A program made the translations under genes and the position numbers. The notes under the pieces are model-generated. The model was given only the letters and a program-made list of their open reading frames with translations, did not search any database and was not told where the DNA came from. From DASCNA01 sp036011305 (lineage in GTDB: Bacteria > Verrucomicrobiota > Lentisphaeria > Victivallales > GWF2-38-69): DNA of 7,374 nucleotides. This document shows, one piece after another, positions 1 to 6,446 of this stretch (within the stretch, counting starts at the first letter, position 1; each line of letters starts with the position of its first letter). Location: assembly GCA_036011305.1 (NCBI GenBank), contig DASCNA010000003.1:1-7374 (forward strand). Reading direction: 5' to 3'.

Positions 1-78
1 ATATTAATATATAAATATTAACATAAAACTCCATATTAATTTACCAATAAACGATGTTTTTATTTTCGGAGTCAGTTT

Positions 79-1044
79 ATGAGATGTATTGTTACAGGCG
101 GAGCAGGTTTTATCGGTTCTCACTTATGCGATTTATTAATCAGCAATGGCCATAATGTTACTGCTATAGACGATTTGTCAACGGGGCAGTTATCTAATTT
201 GGATGACATTATAAATCATCCGAATTTTGAATTTCTGAAAGGTGATATACTGAAACTGCCTGAACTGGATTATATTGTCTCCAGGTCTGATATGATCTAT
301 CATCTTGCAGCTGCTGTGGGGGTGGATTTAGTTGTCAGAGATCCAGTCAAAACTATACTTACAAATGTCAAAGGAACTGAACGTATTTTAGAGGCTGCTG
401 CAAAAAATAAGACAAGGTTGCTGGTAGCATCTACCAGTGAAGTCTACGGGAAATCTGAAGAAGAGAAATTCTCAGAGGAAGATGACCTGTTAATAGGTTC
501 ACCTAAACACTCCAGATGGACATATGCATGCAGCAAGCTTTTAGATGAATTCTACTGTCTGGCATACTACAAGAAATATAATCATCCAATAATAGTAGTA
601 AGGTTATTCAATACTGTCGGTCCAAGGCAAACAGGTAAATACGGAATGGTTGTTCCTCGATTTATAAAAAAAGCACTTAGGAATGAAACACTTCAGGTTT
701 ATGGAACAGGAAAACAGTCGCGTTGTTTCTGTCATGTCAAAGATACAATTAGAGCTATTTACGGCTTAGGCGAATCAAATATTAATGGAGAAATATACAA
801 TATCGGCAGTACATGGAAATGCAGTATTGAAGATTTGGCTAAATTGATAATAGAAAGAACAAATAGTAGCTCTAATATAGAATATGTACCATATGATAAA
901 GCATATGCACCCGGTTTTGAAGACATGCTCCACAGAGTGCCTAATATAGACAAGATTCAAAAAAAACTAAGCTGGAATACAAGCTATACCTTAAACGATA
1001 TAGTTGATGATGTGGCTGCATACTATAATGAAATAGAATGTTAA
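79..1044 (+). CDS. NAD-dependent sugar-nucleotide epimerase/dehydratase (extended SDR)
   Basis: A 321-residue extended short-chain dehydrogenase acting in the cytoplasm on a nucleotide sugar, probably for cell-surface polysaccharide. Seen in the protein: the Rossmann dinucleotide loop GGAGFIGSH at residues 7-15, acidic residues D31-D32 ending the second strand (NAD preference), HLAAAVG at 75-81, the STSEVYG strand with the catalytic Ser/Thr at 118-120, the YxxxK pair Y149/K153, and RLFNTVGPRQ at 175-184 in the substrate-binding region. The C-terminal segment around 270-288 (PYDKAYAPGFEDM) is typical of a GalE/UDP-glucuronate-decarboxylase-like subgroup. The exact substrate and reaction (4-epimerase, decarboxylase or dehydratase) cannot be read from this. 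The ATG at 79 has a GGAG Shine-Dalgarno at 68-71 with 7-nt spacing, and the length is normal for the family. The gene converges on mtaB, with 28 nt between the stops and no clear terminator. It looks intact and is a single gene here, so no pathway context is available. Confidence 0.93.
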   Translation: MRCIVTGGAGFIGSHLCDLLISNGHNVTAIDDLSTGQLSNLDDIINHPNFEFLKGDILKLPELDYIVSRSDMIYHLAAAVGVDLVVRDPVKTILTNVKGTERILEAAAKNKTRLLVASTSEVYGKSEEEKFSEEDDLLIGSPKHSRWTYACSKLLDEFYCLAYYKKYNHPIIVVRLFNTVGPRQTGKYGMVVPRFIKKALRNETLQVYGTGKQSRCFCHVKDTIRAIYGLGESNINGEIYNIGSTWKCSIEDLAKLIIERTNSSSNIEYVPYDKAYAPGFEDMLHRVPNIDKIQKKLSWNTSYTLNDIVDDVAAYYNEIEC

Positions 1045-1072
1045 TTAGTAAAAGACATATTTAAATCTAAAA

Positions 1073-2422
1073 TTAAATAACTATTTCACCTCCGGCATGT
1101 CTGTTGTCAAGAAAACCTGTTATTTTTACCGGTATTATTTTATTTATAAAATTTTTATCAATATATTCTTTTTCAGTACATGAGTCTGTAGGCTGTGCAG
1201 TTACTTTGATATAATTATCAGACCATCCTGTCAATTTTTTTTCATCTGTATAATTTTCAAATAATACGTTAGCAGTTTTTCCTATTTGTTTATTAATGAA
1301 ATCTTTAGCTAATTTGTTGCCAATTGCAGTAAGAAGATGATGTCTTTTTGTCGAATCTTTTGATGAAACCTGATCCTTATAATCTGCTGCAGGAGTTCCC
1401 TGTCTTTTTGAATATTTAAAAACATGGAGATAAGCTAAAGGTAAGCTTGAAATAAACTCTTTGCATTCCTCAAATATTTCATCTGTTTCTCCAGGAAATC
1501 CGACAATAATATCCGAACCTATACAAATATCAGGAATTTTATCTACAGCATTTAATACGAATTCAGCAAATTCTTCTTTTTTATAGTGCCGTCCCATTCG
1601 GTTAAGAATACTGTTTTCACCATATTGCAAAGGGAGGTGCAGAAAGCGGCATATTTTTCTGCTGGATGCAATTGTATCAATCAGGCCATGCATATTAAAC
1701 TGAGGTTCAGTGGAACTTAACCTTATTCTAAAATCACCTTCGATTTTTACAAGTTCTTTTAAAAGGTCAATAAGAGTTCTCCCCGAGTCATCATAAGTCG
1801 CAATATTGACACCAGTTAAAACTACTTCTTTATGCCCGTTTTTAACTAACTCTTTAAATTCTTCAATTGTATTATTCCAGTTTCTTGATTTTGATTTACC
1901 GCGTCCATATGGAACAATACAGTAAGTGCAGTATGAATCACAACCATCTTGAATTTTAATATTAGCCCGGCTTTTAAATGGATAATAACCTGTGGCATTT
2001 TCATTAAAAGTTACTGCAGAATTAACAGCTTTATATGTTTCACTCCCTGTAGAAGTAAGATCGAATACATCATTGATGTATTTTAAAATATTAGTCTTAT
2101 CTGAGTTTGGTATAATTTTATTTATTATAATTTCATTATCCCAGGTTTTTGCATCTGTTTCGACATCACAACCTGTAACAATAACGTATGCCTCGGGATG
2201 TTTTTTCTTAAGAGATCGTGCTGCCTGTCTGCTTTTCTGTGCTGCAGAACATGTAACCGAACAGGTGTTGATAATTATTAAGGAAAGAGGTTTATCAGTA
2301 TCTGGTTTTACTATCTGAAATCCTGCATTCTGTAAAGTTCCAAACATGAGAGCTGTATCAGTTTGATTTAACCTGCACCCAATTGTTATTGCTGTAGCGT
2401 ATCTAATATTCTTATTCGACAA
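1073..2422 (-). CDS. mtaB: tRNA (t6A37) methylthiotransferase, MtaB type
   Basis: A 449-residue radical-SAM methylthiotransferase that converts t6A37 of ANN-decoding tRNAs to ms2t6A37 using two Fe-S clusters and SAM. The N-terminal UPF0004 domain holds cysteines C16 (in TIGCRLNQ), C54 (INTCSVT) and C85 (TGC). The radical SAM triad is C161-x3-C165-x2-C168. The C-terminal part from about 372 corresponds to the TRAM RNA-binding domain. GCRLNQ, rather than the GCQMN style of MiaB, and the total length favour MtaB over MiaB or RimO. The start is TTG at 2422, chosen because a GGAG Shine-Dalgarno lies 8 nt upstream and no in-frame ATG occurs before residue 26, which is past the first cluster cysteine. 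It lies 122 nt downstream of the rarD-type gene and appears to have its own promoter. It shares its substrate nucleoside with the neighbouring TcdA. Confidence 0.93.
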   Translation of the reverse strand: MSNKNIRYATAITIGCRLNQTDTALMFGTLQNAGFQIVKPDTDKPLSLIIINTCSVTCSAAQKSRQAARSLKKKHPEAYVIVTGCDVETDAKTWDNEIIINKIIPNSDKTNILKYINDVFDLTSTGSETYKAVNSAVTFNENATGYYPFKSRANIKIQDGCDSYCTYCIVPYGRGKSKSRNWNNTIEEFKELVKNGHKEVVLTGVNIATYDDSGRTLIDLLKELVKIEGDFRIRLSSTEPQFNMHGLIDTIASSRKICRFLHLPLQYGENSILNRMGRHYKKEEFAEFVLNAVDKIPDICIGSDIIVGFPGETDEIFEECKEFISSLPLAYLHVFKYSKRQGTPAADYKDQVSSKDSTKRHHLLTAIGNKLAKDFINKQIGKTANVLFENYTDEKKLTGWSDNYIKVTAQPTDSCTEKEYIDKNFINKIIPVKITGFLDNRHAGGEIVI

Positions 2423-2430
2423 GATTACTT

Positions 2431-2482
2431 CTCCGGTTTATTTCTGATGTACGAATTATATTTTTATTATTTCAAATTTAAA
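2431..2482 (-). promoter_or_regulatory. mtaB promoter and Shine-Dalgarno
   Basis: Read on the minus strand, a TTTAAA (2482-2477), a 16-nt spacer and a consensus TATAAT (2460-2455) form a sigma-70-like promoter. A short leader with the Shine-Dalgarno GGAG (2434-2431) follows, 8 nt from the TTG start codon. The -10 box is perfect but the -35 box is weak, and the surrounding DNA is very AT-rich, so chance matches are possible. The Shine-Dalgarno is the stronger part and decides the TTG start. Confidence 0.5.
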
Positions 2483-2485
2483 ATT

Positions 2486-2528
2486 AAAAATCCGGTTGAA
2501 ACTATAATATCAACTATACAGGTTTCAA
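2486..2528 (-). terminator. Probable rho-independent terminator of the tatD-tcdA-rarD operon
   Basis: On the minus strand, TTGAAAC (2528-2522) can pair with GTTTCAA (2502-2496), with inner TATA/TATA pairing. CCGGA and a run of five T (2490-2486) follow. It begins 17 nt after the rarD-type stop codon and lies just before the mtaB promoter, which is where a terminator is expected. The stem is AT-rich and the loop is large, so termination may be leaky and allow read-through into mtaB. Confidence 0.42.
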
Positions 2529-2544
2529 AGTTTTAAATATGTGT

Positions 2545-3450
2545 TTAAGTGTCTTTTACACCTTTATTTACGAAAAATAAATTATTTAATATAAATATAA
2601 CAACACCTAACCAAATAATAGAAAATGTGATCATGTACATAGTAGTTAATTGTTCCTTATACATGAAAACACCTATTAAAAAAGAAATGGTCGGTGTGAT
2701 ATACTGCAGAAGGCCAGCTGTTGACAGCTTGATTTTTCTTATTCCTTTGGCGAAAAGCAGCAAAGGAGCTGCTGTAAGAACTCCTGTTAATATAAGAAGA
2801 ATATTCAATACTAAGGATTCATTCATGAAATATATCTGGTGTTTAACACCAGAATAATAGGCCAAATAAATTACTGCAGGTATGATTAGTACAAACATCT
2901 CAGTAGTTAAACCGGGTAGAGAATCCAAGCTTGATGTTTTTCTAAACAGAGAGTAAAATGAAAATGAAAGTGCAATTAGTAAAGCTATCCACGGTATGCG
3001 GTTGTAGTTGAATATCAGGTTAAATACAGCTATGCCCACTATTATAATAGCTATTAACTGCCATTTAGATAGTTTTTCTTTTAATATGACACAACCTAGA
3101 AGTACAGTAGTCAGCGGACATATAAAATATCCCATGCTGCACTCTATAATATGGTTATGATTTACACCCCAAATATACACCAGCCAGTTCACAAGCAGAC
3201 AGAATGCTCTGATAATTAAAAAAAATAAATCTCTTTTACTCTTTATAGCTCTAATTGTGTTTAATAACTTCTTGTGAAATAGCAATAAAATAACAGTAAA
3301 AATTAATGTCCAGATAATTCTGTCTGCCAATATTACAGTTGCAGGTATAGAAGATAACGACTTCCAGAAAATGGGAAGGCTTCCCCATAAAAAATAGGAA
3401 AAAATAATTATCCAGAAACCGCTGTTTTTACTGATAGGAGTCTCACTCAT
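2545..3450 (-). CDS. rarD: RarD-like EamA-family permease
   Basis: A 301-residue inner-membrane protein of the drug/metabolite transporter superfamily with about ten hydrophobic segments in two EamA halves. Examples are residues 12-29, 37-57, 75-95, 108-122, 132-148, 153-168, 183-199, 214-234, 248-263 and 272-292. RarD hallmarks are visible: an NWxxYIWGVN stretch at 88-97 followed by the histidine/glutamate patch and GYFICPL at 107-113, and in the second half TAAPLLLFAKG at 226-236 and LQYITPTISFLIGVF at 248-262. The transported substrate of RarD proteins is poorly defined; the 'chloramphenicol-sensitive' name is historical. The ATG at 3450 lies within the last codons of tcdA (8-nt overlap), so the gene is probably translationally coupled and the last gene of the operon. 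It seems intact and of ordinary length. Confidence 0.9.
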   Translation of the reverse strand: MSETPISKNSGFWIIIFSYFLWGSLPIFWKSLSSIPATVILADRIIWTLIFTVILLLFHKKLLNTIRAIKSKRDLFFLIIRAFCLLVNWLVYIWGVNHNHIIECSMGYFICPLTTVLLGCVILKEKLSKWQLIAIIIVGIAVFNLIFNYNRIPWIALLIALSFSFYSLFRKTSSLDSLPGLTTEMFVLIIPAVIYLAYYSGVKHQIYFMNESLVLNILLILTGVLTAAPLLLFAKGIRKIKLSTAGLLQYITPTISFLIGVFMYKEQLTTMYMITFSIIWLGVVIFILNNLFFVNKGVKDT

Positions 3451-4174
3451 TTTCTATTAGATTTTTAATTACATGGGATGCGCAGAAACATCCGAACAGT
3501 GAAGGCATATAGGATACTGTACCTACAATAGAGCTTTTATTGGGTACTGTATCATCCTCTTCTATATTTATAATTTTTCCTGTACAGTCTTCCGGAGAGA
3601 AAACAGTTTTTAACCCTTTATAAACCTTGTATTTTTTAAGCTTTTTTCTTACAGCTCTTGACAATCCGCAGTTAAAAGTTTTAGATATATCTGCAATTCT
3701 TACCTGAGATGGATCAGTTTTTCCGCCTGCTCCCATCGAGCTTATTATATTTAATTTAAGCTTTAAACTTTCAAGAATTAAATGAACTTTCGGGGACAGT
3801 GTATCTATAGCATCAATTATAAAATCGAATTTGTTTGATGTAAGTATCATCCGAGTTTTTTCATCTTTAATGAAATCGTTGAGTGAAATTATGTTCAAAT
3901 GGGGATTTATATCCAGTAATCTATTACTTACTACATCAACTTTATTTTTACCGATAGTTGATGAGAGGGCAGGGAGTTGTCTGTTTCTATTAGTTGTATC
4001 TACTGTATCACCATCAACAATTGTTAGATTGCCTATTCCTGCTCTGCAGAGATATTCTGCTGCATAAGCACCTACACCACCGACTCCTACAATCAAAACA
4101 TGTGATTTTAATAGTTTAGTAAGCGAACCTTCACCAAAAAGGATTTCTGTTCTTATGTTCCAATTATTATTCAT
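3443..4174 (-). CDS. tcdA: tRNA threonylcarbamoyladenosine dehydratase TcdA
   Basis: A 243-residue E1-like ThiF-family enzyme that uses ATP to activate the carboxylate of t6A37 and cyclise it to ct6A37 in tRNAs reading ANN codons. Visible features are the nucleotide-binding loop GVGGVG at 30-35, the acidic VDGD at 53-56, the TNRNRQ arginine motif at 61-66, DAIDT at 121-125, and GAGGKTDPSQ at 148-157, matching the GGAGGxxDPTQ signature of E. coli TcdA. It is about 25 residues shorter than the E. coli protein, as in compact versions of the family. No CXXC zinc pairs as in ThiF or MoeB are seen, which supports TcdA over a sulfur-carrier activating enzyme. The start ATG overlaps the end of the tatD-type gene by 8 nt, and its own stop overlaps the rarD-type start by 8 nt. 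The tight packing argues for one transcript. Confidence 0.92.
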   Translation of the reverse strand: MNNNWNIRTEILFGEGSLTKLLKSHVLIVGVGGVGAYAAEYLCRAGIGNLTIVDGDTVDTTNRNRQLPALSSTIGKNKVDVVSNRLLDINPHLNIISLNDFIKDEKTRMILTSNKFDFIIDAIDTLSPKVHLILESLKLKLNIISSMGAGGKTDPSQVRIADISKTFNCGLSRAVRKKLKKYKVYKGLKTVFSPEDCTGKIINIEEDDTVPNKSSIVGTVSYMPSLFGCFCASHVIKNLIENE

Positions 4175-4820
4175 TAGTTATCTTAAATACTTTTTCAAAA
4201 TTTATTTGAATTTGATTAACCATATCGTTTATGGATATATTTTTTAATTTAGCTGCCTGTTTGTAAATATCTTTTATATTAACATTATGAATATCCGTTT
4301 CTAAAAAAATAGATTCAAGTGGTATATGTGAAAAAAAACGGAAGGATTTAGATTTTCTGTTTAATATAGTTTTGCCAAAAGATAAATAAATGTTTTTATT
4401 AATCAGCTGTTCTGCTAATTTTTCTGATCCGTTAAAACCATGTATGATCCATGGTACTGTACTATTTTTTCTGTACTCAATGATTTCCTGATATGCTTTA
4501 ACGCAGTGTATTATAATTGGCTTATTAATAGAGTCGGCTATTTTTATCTGTTCTGCAAAAAATACAATCTGTTCTGCATATGATGTAGTACATTTTTTAT
4601 CCAGACCAATTTCTCCTAAAGCAATGATATTTTGTTCAAGTATATTTTTTTCAATAACATCTAATAATTGTTTGGAACTTGATTTAATATGCCATGGATG
4701 AATGCCTACAGAGTAATATTTATCTTTATCTATTTGAATATTATTACATAAATCCAAATTTATAATACTAGAGATATCTGGAATATTATTTGATTTATGA
4801 CAGTGTACATCGTAATACAT
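4167..4820 (-). CDS. TatD-family metal-dependent hydrolase (short form)
   Basis: A 217-residue TIM-barrel hydrolase of the TatD family, which includes metal-dependent DNases and proteins of unclear physiological role. Numbering from ATG 4820, the expected metal ligands are all present: H6 and H8 in DVHCH, E70 in ALGEIGLD, H105 in IIIHC, H127 in WIIHGF, and D176 in FLETD. GIHPWH at 39-44 is also typical. The protein is about 40 residues shorter than E. coli TatD, like the compact Bacteroidota-type proteins. An upstream in-frame TTG at 4832 would add four residues. ATG 4820 is preferred because it puts the DxHxH motif at the usual position, although neither start has a good Shine-Dalgarno. It is the first gene of the tatD-tcdA-rarD operon. 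Confidence 0.9.
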   Translation of the reverse strand: MYYDVHCHKSNNIPDISSIINLDLCNNIQIDKDKYYSVGIHPWHIKSSSKQLLDVIEKNILEQNIIALGEIGLDKKCTTSYAEQIVFFAEQIKIADSINKPIIIHCVKAYQEIIEYRKNSTVPWIIHGFNGSEKLAEQLINKNIYLSFGKTILNRKSKSFRFFSHIPLESIFLETDIHNVNIKDIYKQAAKLKNISINDMVNQIQINFEKVFKITNE

Positions 4821-4866
4821 AATTTCATTCAAACTTTTTAATGATTAAAAAATTATTTTTTTTATT

Positions 4867-4875
4867 AATATAGCA
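4867..4875 (-). promoter_or_regulatory. Candidate extended -10 promoter of the tatD-tcdA-rarD operon
   Basis: On the minus strand, TGC followed by TATATT (TG at 4875-4874, hexamer at 4872-4867) makes an extended -10 element about 47 nt upstream of the tatD-type ATG. No convincing -35 is seen; the stretch at the right distance is A-rich. An inverted repeat TAGCA-TT-TGCTA (4871-4882) overlaps it. The site is proposed from position and motif only. Confidence 0.35.
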
Positions 4876-4876
4876 T

Positions 4877-4904
4877 TTGCTAAATAAATTTTTACTGCTA
4901 TTTT
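4877..4904 (+). promoter_or_regulatory. Candidate tRNA-Pro promoter
   Basis: TTGCTA (4877-4882), a 16-nt spacer and TATTTT (4899-4904) preceded by TGC form an extended -10 promoter facing the tRNA. Transcription would start near 4911, giving a 5' leader of about 20 nt before the mature tRNA. Its -35 shares bases with the inverted repeat that overlaps the divergent operon promoter. Confidence 0.45.
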
Positions 4905-4932
4905 AGAAGCTCTTTCACAGAAAAGACCATGT

Positions 4933-5010
<78 letters not shown>

Positions 5011-5612
5011 TTTCTAATATCTTATATATCAAACTTTTGTGAGTGTTTATTTGTCTGTAATAATATTAACATTTCCATCATTGGGCAATTTTTGGTCAAC
5101 TTTTTATATCAATTTGAGCAAAAAATAATTGTTAAAAATAATTCAATAATAACATTTTAAGCTCTTTTTTTATTAAAATACCCCACCTTTTATGATTTTA
5201 AGAGAGCTAAAAATATCTTTATAACATTTTGAATATTCTGTACTAATTTATTATTAGAGAAGGGGAGGGAGCCTATCCCCAAATTATTAAGTTTAGGTTT
5301 TTTTAAAATGATATACTAGAGCTATTAGAAAGATGAATAATTGTATCATTCGAGAGAGCTAAAAAATTGAGAGATATTACTGATAATGTAAATAATAATT
5401 TTATCTTCATAAGTATATTGTATATTTAATTTCTTAATTAAAAATTGTATTTGTTTTATTTTAAAAATCATCTGCAAAATTAGATTATATATTTTTTATT
5501 TTATATCACTCAGACCGATTTAAAGGTGAGGGTTCAAAGCCGTGTCCGTATATCGTCTTTTTAGTTTATATGCTTTAAAATGCTTATGAGAGTGTTGTTT
5601 TTAAGTTTATAA
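5011..5612. other. Gene-poor AT-rich stretch after tRNA-Pro
   Basis: No supported gene in about 600 bases. It contains long A/T runs, a 13-nt exact direct repeat AGAGAGCTAAAAA (5201-5213 and 5353-5365), and a small G-C hairpin GGGGA/TCCCC (5262-5266 with 5276-5280, 9-nt loop) without an adjacent T-run. A less AT-rich patch at about 5521-5555, read on the minus strand, gives a short coding-like tail YGHGFEPSPLNRSE before a stop, perhaps a gene scrap. No clear terminator for either the tRNA or the downstream Cys-rich ORF was found. If an integrative element joined at the tRNA, its attachment arm and integrase would be expected here, but no integrase remnant could be recognised. Confidence 0.5.
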
Positions 5613-5918
5613 TCAGTTGTATGACTTTTCTTCTTCACCCATTCTGTAACGATATAGAGGACATTCACTTTCAGAAGGGCATAATTTAATTTCAGACAGT
5701 GGTGTTTTGTATTTTCCTCTATCGCATCCCATACACCATTTGCAATAACTTCTTATAGCTTTTGATTTGCCTGTATGATATGTTCCTAAACGATATTTAT
5801 GCAAAGAACATGATTCATCACTGCACTTTAAATATCTAGTGGAGGATTCGCAGTCACACATTTTACAGTTTGCTTTTATCGCCTGAGTTCGTGTTAATCT
5901 TTGCATACCTGTTTTCAT
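5613..5918 (-). CDS. Small phage-type protein with a duplicated four-cysteine (zinc-ribbon-like) module
   Basis: A 101-residue soluble protein made of two related halves. The first has C18, C21, C23, C32 and C37, then LHKYRLG. The second has C59, C62, C65, C80 and C86, then PLYRYRMG. Each half starts with a basic AI(K/R) helix and has CxxC, a spacer, C-x4/5-C, then an aromatic/arginine KYRLG or RYRMG tail. This matches, from memory, a small Cys-rich module (KAIRxxCxxC ... LCPxxxCPLxxYRxG) common in phages and prophages, usually present once and unnamed. Zinc binding and a nucleic-acid role are inferred. The ATG at 5918 has an AGGA Shine-Dalgarno about 9 nt upstream and overlaps the stop of the broken upstream gene (ATGA). 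An alternative ATG lies at 5906. It is the only intact gene right of the tRNA, so it may be either recently stranded or still selected. Confidence 0.75.
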   Translation of the reverse strand: MKTGMQRLTRTQAIKANCKMCDCESSTRYLKCSDESCSLHKYRLGTYHTGKSKAIRSYCKWCMGCDRGKYKTPLSEIKLCPSESECPLYRYRMGEEEKSYN

Positions 5919-6170
5919 AATTTGCTTTCCTTTAGTTGACTGAATAATTCCTGTTGATATTCTCTATTTCATACTACTTCGTCAACAGGCAATAATTCAT
6001 CGCTAGTTGTATCTTTCTTCTAATTCGAATTATTATGTCAGTGGAAGGGCAGTCTTCATACACATACTGAGTAAAATTATTTTACATAAAAGCATGTCAT
6101 TACTCCGAGTCTCAGGAAAGTTCATCATTACGTCCTTTACCTGAAGTTCCAAATTCTTTAGATTAGTCAT
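5915..6170 (-). pseudogene. Broken small phage gene (PxTRxxD-type), two frameshifts and a nonsense codon
   Basis: Reading from ATG 6170 gives 45 codons containing VKDVMMNFPETRSNDMLL, then a TAA at 6035-6033. Shifting frame near 6070-6085 continues as FTQYVYEDCPSTD followed by IIIRIRRKIQ. Shifting again near 6005 continues as TSDELLPVDEVV, a TGA at 5971-5969, then NREYQQELFSQLKESKL and a TGA at 5917-5915. Both shifts are in the direction expected from single-base losses. The rebuilt order (P-E-T-R-x-x-D-x-L-L near the start, then PS...IRRxRxKIQ, then LP...E) matches, from memory, an unnamed family of about 100-130 residues frequent in gut phages near replication or terminase genes. Its natural end overlaps the ATG of the Cys-rich ORF, showing the two were once translationally coupled. 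Function unknown. Confidence 0.68.
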
Positions 6171-6263
6171 TATTAATACTCACTTTTAAATTTATTAAAT
6201 TTGTCCTATTTTTCCTACTTTTTATTTTTCGTTTTTTTACACCTCAAAAAGCTACACCTTGCT

Positions 6264-6357
6264 CACCTACTCCCTATAAATAGGGAGAGTAGGTAGGTGG
6301 GTAGAGGTTTTAGTTAGCTTTCCCACTACCTACCTAGACACCTACTTTTAGGTAGGT
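6264..6357. repeat. Cluster of nested hairpins built from CCTAC/GTAGG words
   Basis: Three CCTAC (6266, 6329, 6341) and three GTAGG (6289, 6293, 6352) words sit within 94 nt that are clearly richer in G-C than the flanks. Hairpin A pairs 6265-6276 with 6281-6294, with a two-base bulge and a 4-nt loop. Hairpin B pairs 6291-6301 with 6322-6335, with a three-base bulge. Hairpin C pairs 6340-6345 with 6352-6357. A and B share the bases 6291-6294 and so are alternatives at that end. The cluster lies between two broken minus-strand genes. It could be a structured RNA, a replication or regulatory site, or the remnant of a repetitive coding tail. The sequence does not decide between these. Confidence 0.6.
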
Positions 6358-6446
6358 CATTTAACACATGGCATTTTACCTGTTAATTTAAGATTTTCTT
6401 TGATATAATTTCTACGTTTTGCTATGTCGATAAAACACTTACTTTT

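Noticed and set aside
40..66. TTTACC...TATTTT as a promoter for the epimerase gene
   Set aside because: The -10 would end two bases before the Shine-Dalgarno, so a transcript started there would lack or barely contain it. Any true promoter is likely at or beyond the left window edge.
5262..5280. GGGGA/TCCCC hairpin considered as a terminator
   Set aside because: Only 5 bp with a 9-nt loop and no T-run directly after it on either strand. Its nearest upstream gene is the tRNA, more than 250 nt away.
5521..5555. GAGGGTTCAAA stretch considered as a second copy of the tRNA T-arm (an attachment repeat)
   Set aside because: It resembles only the generic GGTTCnA loop. The following bases do not match the tRNA 3' end (CTCTCGCCCCGACCA), so no attachment duplication is supported.
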